Of a DNA stretch of 18,180 nt, positions 7,075 to 14,952 are shown in pieces. Source of the stretch: Candidatus Poribacteria bacterium (lineage in GTDB: Bacteria; Poribacteria; WGA-4E; UBA9662); the NCBI GenBank assembly GCA_002699335.1, contig PACG01000211.1, forward strand, positions 4,926-23,105, in the 5' to 3' direction. Below the pieces are notes generated by a model. It saw only the letters and a program-made list of their open reading frames with translations. It did no database searches and was not told where the DNA came from. Position 1 is the first letter of the stretch. Each line of letters begins with the position of its first letter. A program made the position numbers and the translations under genes.

Positions 7075-8451
7075 ATGTCCAATCAACCTAACATTATTCT
7101 GATTAACTGCGACGATTTGGGCTATGGCGATCTCGGTTGCTACGGCTCTGAACTCAACCCAACCCCTCATCTGGACCAAATGGCGGCAGAGGGTATCCAA
7201 TTCACTGACTTTTACATGGCCTCACCTGTCTGTTCACCGTCTCGCGGGGCTATGCTGACCGGTTGTTATCCACCCCGTATCGGTTTTGCCGAGTTCGATG
7301 GTCGCTGGGTGCTGTTCCCAGGCCAACCGTTGGGGCTGCATCCGGAGGAGAAGACGGTTGCATCTCTGCTGAAAGAGCAAGGGTACGCCACCAAAATTGT
7401 TGGCAAATGGCACTGCGGTGACCAGAAAGAGTTCCTGCCTACTCGTCACGGTTTTGACAGCTATTACGGCATTCCCTATTCCAATGACATGGGCATTCAG
7501 AAAAAGGATGATATTTACCCACCGCTACCCCTGCTCTTGGACGAAGAGGTGATCCAGGCTCAGCCTGACCAGGCGTCGGTGACGGAACGCTACGTCGAGG
7601 AGTCGGTGCGCTTTATGCGGGCCAACCAGGATCAGCCGTTCTTCCTCTACTTCGCTCACATGTACGTTCATCTGCCAATCTATCCACCGGATCGTTTTAT
7701 GTGCGAGTCGAAGAACGGTCGCTACGGTGCGGCGGTACAGGCTATCGATTGGAGCGTAGGCGTGCTGCTGCACGAACTGAGGCAGTTAGGTTTAGACGAC
7801 AATACGCTGGTTATCTTTACCAGCGACAATGGGTCACGGGCACGAGGCGAAGGTGGCAGCAACGAACCTTTGCGCGGGCATAAAGGCACCACCTGGGAAG
7901 GCGGACAGCGTGTTCCCTGCCTGATGCGCTGGCCGTCGCAAATTCCGGCTGGAACTGTTAGCAATGGGTTGGTGTCGGCCATTGATCTCTGTCCGACGCT
8001 GGTGAAACTGGCGGGTGGCCAAGTGCCGCAGGATCGAATTATCGACGGTGAGGATATTAGTTCGCTGATGAGGAACGAGGAGGAGGCGACCTCACCTCGC
8101 GACACCTTTTTCTACTATCGGTTGCATAACCTGATGGCTATTCGCAGTGGTAAATGGAAACTACATGCCTACACCGTTGGACAATCGGGTCTCGAACCGT
8201 GTAACGAACTCTACGACCTAGAAACCGATATCGGCGAAACCGCTAACCTGTACGATCATTACCCTCAGGTGGTGGCCGAATTAGAATCCAAGTTAGACGC
8301 TTGCCGTCAGGACTTGGGAGATGACATTGTTGGTACCGAGGGTCAAAATGTACGCCCCCTCGGTCGGATCGACAACCCGCAGACACTGACCCAACACGAT
8401 CCTGAGCATCCGTACATTATCGCCATGTATGACCTGAAGGATCGGGGCTAA
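7075..8451 (+). CDS. Sulfatase (formylglycine-dependent, arylsulfatase family)
   Basis: This 458-residue type I sulfatase hydrolyses sulfate esters. The activation motif C53-S-P-S-R57, followed by G-A-M-L-T-G, is complete; C53 would be converted to formylglycine by a separate maturase not present here. Metal-site residues are visible as D13-D14 in N-C-D-D-L-G-Y-G-D and D251-N252 in T-S-D-N-G. Further conserved catalytic positions are K111-W-H113, H195/H199 and K270 in G-H-K-G-T-T-W-E-G-G. The C-terminal subdomain (about 340-430), with W-K-L and L-Y-D-L-x-x-D motifs, is normal. The ATG has GGAG at SD spacing. Most sulfatases are exported, yet the N-terminus starts directly at the fold with no signal peptide, implying cytoplasmic action on imported sulfated sugars or an unusual export path. 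It is transcribed alone, convergent with the pseudogene downstream. The substrate cannot be assigned. Confidence 0.95.
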   Translation: MSNQPNIILINCDDLGYGDLGCYGSELNPTPHLDQMAAEGIQFTDFYMASPVCSPSRGAMLTGCYPPRIGFAEFDGRWVLFPGQPLGLHPEEKTVASLLKEQGYATKIVGKWHCGDQKEFLPTRHGFDSYYGIPYSNDMGIQKKDDIYPPLPLLLDEEVIQAQPDQASVTERYVEESVRFMRANQDQPFFLYFAHMYVHLPIYPPDRFMCESKNGRYGAAVQAIDWSVGVLLHELRQLGLDDNTLVIFTSDNGSRARGEGGSNEPLRGHKGTTWEGGQRVPCLMRWPSQIPAGTVSNGLVSAIDLCPTLVKLAGGQVPQDRIIDGEDISSLMRNEEEATSPRDTFFYYRLHNLMAIRSGKWKLHAYTVGQSGLEPCNELYDLETDIGETANLYDHYPQVVAELESKLDACRQDLGDDIVGTEGQNVRPLGRIDNPQTLTQHDPEHPYIIAMYDLKDRG

Positions 8452-8489
8452 AACCGACTACTCGACCCACAGGTGCCTTTATTTGGCTA

Positions 8490-9964
8490 TCATCCGGTCA
8501 TCGATTTATAATTGTTGTAAGTTACACCGGACAGACAAAGATCCGACTGGAACACTTGAGATTTGTAGATCAAGGTGCCGAGCAACATGCGAGCGTACTC
8601 TTGAACGCCTTCGGCAACAGCGGGATGTGGATGTAGCAACTCGGCCAGGTCGCGGACCGAACAGGCTCTGTACATCATCAGTGAGATAGCTTCGATCGTT
8701 GTCGAGGCGTGAACGTCGAGAACTCTCATTCCCAAGACGTGCATCTCCTCATCGTCGGAGACCAGCAATTTGACAAAACCGTTTGTTGCCCGCATGGCTA
8801 CGGCCCGGTTGACGAGAGCGCATTCATAGACTGACACCCGGTATGGAATTCTTTGCGCTCGCGTGCTCTGCCCATTCAAACCGGCGGCAACTTCCGGATC
8901 TAGAAATATGATGGTCGAGTGTTATCGAATATCAGTGGTTTGGACACTAGACTGTACATCGGCTCTACTGCGTATCGACCTGTAATTTCACCTACATTAA
9001 CCAAGCCGGTTATAAGCAGTGACATCCCCAACCGCGTAAATGTGAGGACAGTAGTTTGGGTACTGGTTTCGAGACAACACATCCCCGTTCATCTAGCCCT
9101 ATACCTGCCTGGTCCAGGTTAAGATCATCTAGTGCAGGTCCGGCGACCAATCGAGATCAGCGCGTGGTCAACTCGGATCGATTCCCTGCCACCCGTGTCA
9201 TGCTGGATGCGAGTACTCCACGTCACCATCGACCACTCGCATATCTAATAACCTGGCCTTATGGTGAATCGTTACGCCTTTCTAATCCAGGTTGACCGAA
9301 CAGATCCTCAAAATGTCTTCATCGTCAAACGGAAGGATACGGTCGGCTCTATCGATCAGATAGACTTTAGTCTGACCAAAATTGCAAATAATATAGTGTC
9401 AAACTCGCAACCGACGATCCCTGCTCCCGAGATCACCAGGCTACGGGGAAAGCGTTTTAACTGCATAAGATGGTCTGACGTCATAATAAAGTGACCGTCG
9501 ATGTCGATAGCGTCGATCATTTTGGGGCGACTACCGGTTGCAATTATAAAATGATCGGCCGTTACAGTTGTTCGTTGCATGATCTGGTCGCTAGTGACCT
9601 AAACCGTTTTCGAATCGATAAAATGTGCGATTCCTTGCAGAAAGGTAATGCAACCGTGAGGATTAGCCCCCTCTTCTCTCACAGTAGATAATTCATCTAG
9701 TTGACGGGCCAGTTGCGACATTTTTTCGCTAATTGCTTGATCCACGCAGTGTGCCACGTGTGTAAGATCGATTTCGATATTTTCGGCAATATATCCTCGG
9801 TCCTGACGGCCAGCATATAAGTGGTCCCTGGAGAGTTCCCACAATGTTTTAGAAGACAAGGCTCCGCTATGGAGTCCTTTTCGATCAAGCAGACATTTTC
9901 TCCTAAGTCCTATCCACGCATGGCTGCGGCGATTCCGAATAATACAGATGTCAAATTTCAGCAT
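8490..9964 (-). pseudogene. Degraded pyridine nucleotide-disulfide oxidoreductase-like flavoprotein (Lpd/Sth-like)
   Basis: Fragments in different minus-strand frames join into one FAD/NAD(P) protein of about 470 residues. In order they are: M-L-K-F-D-I-C-I-I at 9964; a shifted A-A-A-M-R-G-stop-D-L-G-E-N-V-C-L-I-E-K; then G-L-H-S-G-A-L-S-S-K-T-L-W-E-L; I-I-A-T-G-S-R-P and S-G-A-G-I-V-G-C-E-F (9356-9580); a shifted G-Q-T-K-V-Y-L-I-D-R; Y-A-V-G-D-V-T; and a nearly intact dimerisation domain with H-P-H-P-A-V-A-E-G (8490-8879). Damage includes loss of the N-terminal GxGxxG, nonsense codons at 9599-9601 and 9282-9284, an indel near 9375-9400 and more toward 9200. The redox pair C-x4-C of Lpd is replaced by Gly and Ala in the remaining text, so the parent was already a cysteine-less family member. 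It lies 95 bp after pdxA on the same strand, so the two were probably co-transcribed. Confidence 0.9.
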
Positions 9965-10059
9965 GATTAATCTATCCTGTTGGATTTAAGAATGGAGAAT
10001 CGAGAATTATCAATTCCAAATTCGTCTGCCGGAGTACCCTCGATCGAAACTCGATAGCC

Positions 10060-11145
10060 TCACGATGAGCTAATCATTTTTCTGGCCAGTAAAAATGCCT
10101 GTCGAAACGCTGTTGACGTGGCGATTCCCTGCCCGGCGATATCGAAGGCGGTTCCGTGAGAAGGAGTAGTAACGATCCACGGCAATCCAGCCTGTAATGT
10201 TACCCCCCGTTCAAATCCCATTAATTTCATAGCGATTTGTCCTTGGTCGTGGTACATCGTCACTACCGCGTCAAATTCGCCACTCTGAGCCCTGACAAAA
10301 ACGGTATCAGGTGATAGCGGTCCAACGGTCTGAATACCAAATTGGTCGTTGGCACATTGGATAGCCGGTTGGATCAGGTCGATTTCTTCCCGACCGAATA
10401 GTCCACCCTCACCGGCATGTGGGTTTAGCCCAGCTACCGCAATCTTTGGCCGTGCGTACCCGTAACTCAAGAGTGCTTGATAAATCAATCGAATAGCGTT
10501 GATAATACGCTCGGGGCTGATCAAATCAGCGACCGTTCCAAGTGGAACGTGAGATGTAACGCGTGAAGTCCACAGCACCCGATCGATCGATGGTAGAATG
10601 TTGATTTCACCGCGTTGGCCTTTATAATCCATCAACTGGGCAAAGTATTGAAGTTCGTCTTCGGTCGGCAGTCCGGCTAACTTCATTGACTGTTTATTGA
10701 AAGGGGCAAAAACCAGAGCGTCGATGCAATTTGTTTTCAGGGCCATAACGGCAGCTTGAATGGAGTCCAGGACATATCGACCCGCTTCTTTACTGACCTG
10801 TCCCACTGCGAAATCACAATCCTGTTCAGATCGATCCGATGAGAACTGTTCGTCCAAGAGAATCCTACCGGATTTAGAAATCTGTTCAAGCTCGCTATCA
10901 ACAACCGCTTTTGTATATTCCAATCTGGTCTTGGCCACAGTCATTCCCAACTGAAGCACTGACTCGCTGCCGATGATGACGACTTCGGTCTGGTCGGTCG
11001 TATCTTGATCAGATAAGAGGTTAGCCACCAATTCAGGGCCAATCCCCGACGGATCTCCCAATAATAGACCAATTCGACTGGCGCTTGAGGCTTGTGGATT
11101 AGAAATTGAGGGGACGGGGCCAATAGAGGTGGTGGCTGTACTCAT
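10060..11145 (-). CDS. pdxA: PdxA-like 4-hydroxythreonine-4-phosphate dehydrogenase family protein
   Basis: At 361 residues it is slightly longer than the usual 330, because 24 Ser/Ala/Pro-rich residues precede the first strand. Family motifs are G-D-P-S-G-I-G-P-E-L (30-39), metal-ligand His199 (T-S-H-V-P-L), His243 (G-L-N-P-H-A-G-E-G-G) and His299 (M-Y-H-D-Q-G), plus T-P-S-H-G-T-A-F-D-I-A-G (327-338). PdxA oxidises and decarboxylates 4-hydroxythreonine-4-phosphate in pyridoxal phosphate synthesis; relatives act on four-carbon acid-sugar phosphates. The usual G-H-T-E, whose His binds substrate, reads T-E-D-E-L here (161-165), so a different substrate is possible and the symbol is provisional. 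AGGAGGT lies 11 bp before the ATG, a strong SD at slightly long spacing. No other vitamin B6 gene is in the window. The next gene downstream is the decayed flavoprotein. Confidence 0.88.
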   Translation of the reverse strand: MSTATTSIGPVPSISNPQASSASRIGLLLGDPSGIGPELVANLLSDQDTTDQTEVVIIGSESVLQLGMTVAKTRLEYTKAVVDSELEQISKSGRILLDEQFSSDRSEQDCDFAVGQVSKEAGRYVLDSIQAAVMALKTNCIDALVFAPFNKQSMKLAGLPTEDELQYFAQLMDYKGQRGEINILPSIDRVLWTSRVTSHVPLGTVADLISPERIINAIRLIYQALLSYGYARPKIAVAGLNPHAGEGGLFGREEIDLIQPAIQCANDQFGIQTVGPLSPDTVFVRAQSGEFDAVVTMYHDQGQIAMKLMGFERGVTLQAGLPWIVTTPSHGTAFDIAGQGIATSTAFRQAFLLARKMISSS

Positions 11146-11186
11146 TAGTTTTAGTTACCTCCTGAATCTACAACACGATTTGAACT

Positions 11187-11200
11187 GAGACAGGTGTCTC
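11187..11200. promoter_or_regulatory. Inverted repeat GAGACA-GG-TGTCTC in the pdxA leader
   Basis: Two perfect 6-bp arms with a 2-bp centre, 42-55 bp upstream of the pdxA-like start. A possible -35-like TTGATT lies further upstream on the minus strand. The position suits an operator, but the arms are short and chance is not excluded. Confidence 0.35.
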
Positions 11201-11909
11201 CAAATATTTTGTTTATTTCACTAAATTTTTCAATCAAACTTACTTTGCGACCCAACAATCAAGTGAATTTCATCGAATCGCAAGAGTATTTTTCAGCCAA
11301 TACTTTAGAACCTGCTATTTTAGGGTAAATATATTCTCCCTTTCCACCAAACGATTCAATTTTCGCTGGTCAGTAATCAATCAAAAACGCTTACCCAGAG
11401 ACTAGTTGTTGACGGAGACCACTAACAGCTTGAAATAGCGGAGTGTGTCTCCTCAATCACAACCAAAGCCTTCTACTTCTCTTATACACTTGAACCGCCA
11501 GGTAGATCAACTCTTGTAGACAGTGCCTAGCTCTTTTAAAGTGGAACTATTGATGTGTCTTCTTGGCCCCACGGACGTAGGTTCTAATAGTTGTGTTGCA
11601 GAGTTTTGAGGAATCCGTTTTGGTTGTGACAACTGCCGTTACGCAATTTCGAGTCAAAGCCAAATTCTCCTCGCCACAGTAGCTGTCAATTGGTGCCTAA
11701 TCATCCGCCTCCTTGTAAGTCAAAGAGTCCCCTTCCTTTTTGGGGTTGTCATGTGGAGTAACATCAATGCCCAAGTGAGCACAGCCGGTGTGCGAAAGGA
11801 TAATCGAGGCCTCTGTGCGCATTAGGAACTCCCATCATGAAGGGATTGATCAAAGGCGGTTGCGCAGGTTCAACGTAGGAAGGAAGCTTTTTGTGATGTT
11901 CATCGGTTG

Positions 11910-12326
11910 CTTGAAAAAGTGATCTTTACGAACATGATTCGCTGTTTCAAAGTCGTTATTGCCCGGGGCTAAAATTCCAAGATTAAGTCTCGATGTGGCC
12001 GCTGGCAGGGATGTTAGATGTGGTGGGTGAGTAATAGCTTTTCAGCAATTAGTAGCGGCGGAACGGCAACACCGATCCTGACATCAGTAAATGCGACACC
12101 CAGTTGGGGAAGAGTGTCAAGTTTAGCTGGCAGACCTCACGTGTTTTGTACAGGGCCGGATTCTGGTAGGGTTTGAGGGTATAGACATTGAAAACGTGAA
12201 CCATCCCGTTTTGTGAGAAAATAGCGGAAGAAGCAAATCGGTACCAAGTGAGTGGCCAGCAGAAATAGAAACAGGTATTTATAGATCCGTGGATAGGGGG
12301 GAAATAGCGCTGATTGTTTCATTCGG
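11910..12326 (-). pseudogene. Possible relic of a luciferase-like flavin monooxygenase
   Basis: Reading the minus strand with several frame changes gives W-P-L-T-W-Y-R-F-A, then H-V-F-N-V-Y-T-L-K-P-Y-Q-N-P-A-L-Y, then L-P-Q-L-G-V-A-F-T-D-V-R-I-G-V-A-V, then E-K-L-L-L-T-H-H-I, then G-I-L-A-P-G-N-N-D-F-E. The order and texture resemble the LLM-class fold (SxRIxxGxxVxxP, then LLTLDHxSxGRxxLGxGxG), but identity is too low to be sure. A 61-codon frame at 12137-12322 is one of the fragments. Confidence 0.33.
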
Positions 12327-12506
12327 TCTTCTCAAACTATCCGAGGAGATACGGCCCCGTAGACCGGAAGCCAAAGTAGTCAGGAGAGGGCTATCAAATC
12401 AATCGTGTCCGGTTTAACCATCGGAGTCACTAGCACCGCGTTTGGCCGTTACTCGAGGCAAAAAATATTCGGTTCCAGATTTGACTTCAACCTCTTTCTG
12501 CCAAAC

Positions 12507-12522
12507 AGGTTCTTAAGAACCT
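12507..12522 (-). terminator. Palindrome after the SDR gene; possible weak terminator
   Basis: AGGTTCTTAAGAACCT is a perfect 16-bp palindrome that can fold as a 6-bp stem with a TTAA loop. It lies 8 bp after the stop of the last gene of the minus-strand cluster. No T-run follows in the direction of transcription, so an intrinsic terminator is only tentative. Confidence 0.3.
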
Positions 12523-12530
12523 TTAACGGC

Positions 12531-13262
12531 TTAATCTGCTTTTTTATGCCAAACAGCCTTGAAATCGTCACGTGGCTGAAAGCCCAGTAACCGCTTGGTT
12601 TTCTGGTTGGAAACCCACCCGTGTGGTAAATCCGCAACGATAAAGAAACACTCACAAGGCGAGGGCATTGTATCCAGGTCTGCATCCAACGCACAACGGA
12701 AAGACTCGGCACAATCTCGCCAACTAACAGTGAAGGGATTTAGATCGGTGCCTGTGCGCGGATCATCGTGATCGAGAAAGGTCAGAAACAGCAAGGTCAG
12801 AACGTGAAGATCGTGATTTTCGGTAAAAATACGGCAGATCTCTTGACCGAGCGATTTGGTGAGAGCATAGAGATTGGTCCCGGGATGTGGCGGAATGTCG
12901 GAATTGAGACCAAAATCAAAATCTTCGTAGGTTTGACCTGCTAGGGTAAAATGGGGACCTGTATTGATGACGCGTGGTATCCCATGCTCAACAGCGGCTT
13001 GCATAGCGTTGTAGGAACCGCGGGTGCTGACATCGAAGGCTAGTTTGCGGTCATGACGTAAGACCGACAAATTAATGATGGCATCCATGCCTTCGGCTGC
13101 TCGCCTAACCTGGTCTAGATCAGCCACATCGACGATTCTGGTTTCATGCCTAGATTCAATAATCGGCATGGTGTCGGTAATCCGCAGCGTGTGGTAGTCT
13201 TCGATCGCTTTGACTACGTGTGGCCCCATGTATCCATTACCGCCTAACAAAAGAACTTTCAT
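12531..13262 (-). CDS. Short extended-SDR NAD-dependent epimerase/dehydratase-like protein
   Basis: The 243-residue protein is shorter than the usual 300 or so for extended SDRs. The nucleotide-binding motif G7-G-N-G10-Y-M-G13 opens the protein, and the active-site Y132-x-x-x-K136 (L-Y-A-L-T-K-S-L-G-Q-E) is intact. The C-terminus holds the family-like P-H-G-W-V-S-N-Q-K-T-K-R-L-L-G-F-Q-P segment, so it is probably full length with a small substrate domain. Members epimerise, dehydrate or reduce nucleotide sugars or related compounds; the substrate is not readable. The ATG is 3 bp after the stop of the upstream gene and its SD is weak (A-rich with GGGG), which points to translational coupling with that degenerate homologue. 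It is the last gene of the nrdJ-prs-SDR-SDR cluster. Confidence 0.88.
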   Translation of the reverse strand: MKVLLLGGNGYMGPHVVKAIEDYHTLRITDTMPIIESRHETRIVDVADLDQVRRAAEGMDAIINLSVLRHDRKLAFDVSTRGSYNAMQAAVEHGIPRVINTGPHFTLAGQTYEDFDFGLNSDIPPHPGTNLYALTKSLGQEICRIFTENHDLHVLTLLFLTFLDHDDPRTGTDLNPFTVSWRDCAESFRCALDADLDTMPSPCECFFIVADLPHGWVSNQKTKRLLGFQPRDDFKAVWHKKAD

Positions 13263-13265
13263 TTC

Positions 13266-13853
13266 TTACCCCGTTTCTTCTTCCAAATGGATAATCTGCC
13301 AAGGCTCGTTAGAGGTAATAGCCTGTGCCACAGCCAAGGAGATTGTATCTTGGCTGACTTTGCCTGGCCGAAGGATCGTTATATTGATTTTTCCCTCCCG
13401 TGCAAATTCCCGGCAGACAAATTCACCTAAATGCCGAGCCAAAAGATCCGGTTCGGTCGTCGGGCAGGTCCGCCAGCGTGGACTCAAGGTTAGATTATCG
13501 CCTAGTTTCTCAAATAGGCGCATAGTGCTGAGAAAAACAAAGTTGGATACCTTAGCCTCAACAGAAGCCTGCAATAGGTTGTAAGTGCAGCGCGTTTGAA
13601 AATCGAGTGCTTGATTAGCCGGATCTACAATATCATTTAAGGGTTGGTCTAAGGTCGGCAATCGGGCGGGATGGACAATTGCATCTATGCCACTGACAGG
13701 TAACTCCGACTCGTGGTTGAGATCGGAGCGAATAAACTCGAAATTAGTCTGGCAATCAACCAGATCCGTCAACTTGACCTGATGTGAAAGGGCTAAATCG
13801 GTCGCCAATTGCTGACTTAAATTGGTGGCAGCAGCGGTTATTAAAACTTGCAT
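13266..13853 (-). CDS. Degenerate SDR-like protein (probable non-catalytic partner)
   Basis: The ATG at 13851-13853 was chosen because GGAG sits 5 bp before it; an in-frame GTG two codons earlier (13857-13859) overlaps that SD. The 195-residue product follows an SDR pattern: strand 1 (Q-V-L-I-T), F-I-R-S-D-L at 40-45, a D-A-I-V-H strand at 57-61, a N-F-V-F-L-S-T strand at 104-110 and an I-T-I-L-R-P-G-K strand at 158-165. The Gly-rich loop reads A-A-A-T-N-L-S instead of GxxGxxG, and the expected Y-x-x-x-K region reads L-L-A-R-H-L-G-E (137-144). Both cofactor binding and catalysis therefore appear lost, although the frame is intact. It is coupled to an intact SDR gene 3 bp downstream, so a structural or regulatory partner role is plausible. 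It lies 38 bp after prs. Confidence 0.72.
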   Translation of the reverse strand: MQVLITAAATNLSQQLATDLALSHQVKLTDLVDCQTNFEFIRSDLNHESELPVSGIDAIVHPARLPTLDQPLNDIVDPANQALDFQTRCTYNLLQASVEAKVSNFVFLSTMRLFEKLGDNLTLSPRWRTCPTTEPDLLARHLGEFVCREFAREGKINITILRPGKVSQDTISLAVAQAITSNEPWQIIHLEEETG

Positions 13854-13891
13854 CGTCACTCCATAGAAAATATGCCTTAAGCGTTAAAGTC

Positions 13892-14884
13892 TTAAACAGG
13901 GAAAGCCAGTTGCTGATCAAAGAATACGCGACTGACGGAACGGTGCTTGTGGATCCGAAAAATAGCCTCCGCCAATAAAGGGGCAATAGAGAGGACCTGT
14001 ACTTTGCCGTCAATCTGCTTTTCGACCGGTACAGGAATGCTATTGGTGGCGATAATTTCACAGATCGAGGACCGATTCAGGAGTTGGAGTGATTGCCCGG
14101 TTAAAACAGGATGGGTAATACTGATATAAACGGGCTGAGCATCGGCTTCTAATAATGCATCGGCGTGCTTGTAAATACTTCCACCCGCAATGATATCGTC
14201 AATCAAGATCGGGGTTTTCCCAGCGACCTCACCTACAATCTGGTTGACTTCAACCACCTGCCCCCCGATTCCACTTCTCTGCTTGTGCATAATTGCCAGT
14301 GGCATTTTGAGAATATCGGCATATTTCTCAGCCAGCTTGGCCCGTCCAACGTCCGGTGAAACAATGACCGTGTTTTCGAGTGCTTTCTCTTTCAGGTAAC
14401 TGGCCAGGGTGGGTAGCGCAGTCAGATGATCGAATGGGATATTAGCGAAACCTTGGATCTGCGTAGCGTGTAGATCTACCGAAATAATCCGGTCAGCCCC
14501 CGCCGTGGTAAGGAGATCCATCACGAGCTTGGCACTGATTGGTTCTCGCCCAGTGGACTTGTGATCTTGCCGGGCGTAGCCAAAGTAGGGTATTACCGCC
14601 GTGACTTGCCGGGCAGAGGCACGGCGCAGGGCATCGAGCATAATCAGCAATTCCATCAAGGTATCATTGACCGGCTCGCAAGTCGATTGAATGATATAGA
14701 CGTCGGTTCCTCGAACGCTTTCTTCAATCTGGACATGAAGCTCGGTATCGGGAAAAGTTTGCACTTCAACTTTTCCCAGATTAATGTCCAAGTGTTGGGC
14801 GATCTCCTTTCCTAGTTCAGGGTTGGCCCGCCCTGAAAATAGTCGGAAATCGTTGCCGACAGATTCTCCATCTCGGATTGACAT
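13892..14884 (-). CDS. prs: Ribose-phosphate pyrophosphokinase (PRPP synthetase)
   Basis: The 330-residue enzyme transfers pyrophosphate from ATP to ribose 5-phosphate, giving PRPP for nucleotide, His and Trp synthesis in the cytoplasm. Visible signatures are F-P-D-T-E-L (44-49), Y-F-G-Y-A-R-Q-D (100-107) with R-E-P-I-S-A-K-L (113-120), V-D-L-H-A-T-Q-I-Q-G-F (136-146, with a metal-binding His139), V-S-P-D-V-G-R-A-K (175-183) and the PRPP loop I-D-D-I-I-A-G-G-S (228-236). That loop is one residue shorter than the usual DD-x-x-D-T-x-G-T. The ATG follows GAGGGG at SD spacing. It lies 68 bp after nrdJ and 38 bp before the degenerate SDR gene, all on one strand, so it probably belongs to one operon joining PRPP and deoxynucleotide supply. 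Confidence 0.95.
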   Translation of the reverse strand: MSIRDGESVGNDFRLFSGRANPELGKEIAQHLDINLGKVEVQTFPDTELHVQIEESVRGTDVYIIQSTCEPVNDTLMELLIMLDALRRASARQVTAVIPYFGYARQDHKSTGREPISAKLVMDLLTTAGADRIISVDLHATQIQGFANIPFDHLTALPTLASYLKEKALENTVIVSPDVGRAKLAEKYADILKMPLAIMHKQRSGIGGQVVEVNQIVGEVAGKTPILIDDIIAGGSIYKHADALLEADAQPVYISITHPVLTGQSLQLLNRSSICEIIATNSIPVPVEKQIDGKVQVLSIAPLLAEAIFRIHKHRSVSRVFFDQQLAFPV

Positions 14885-14952
14885 GATCTCATCCCCTCTG
14901 CATAATCACGAGCAATTTATCTCTTAACAATAAATAGGTCTATAAATTTAGC

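Larger units (their letters stand above)
11146..12530. other. 1.4-kb region without an intact gene; decayed coding fragments
   Basis: No intact ORF of normal quality is present on either strand. Minus-strand translation shows protein-like pieces that shift frame and are cut by stops, including R-T-E-A-S-I-I-L-S-H-T-G-C-A-H-L-G-I-D-V (about 11770-11825) and the possible flavin-monooxygenase relic at 11910-12326. The segment 11201-11690 looks simply non-coding. No transposase or tRNA was seen. Confidence 0.5.

Noticed and set aside
7722..8105. 127-codon minus-strand ORF
   Set aside because: Antisense shadow of the sulfatase gene, composition driven by the coding strand.
13857..13859. GTG start for the degenerate SDR gene
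   Set aside because: It overlaps the GGAG SD; the ATG six bases downstream has proper spacing.
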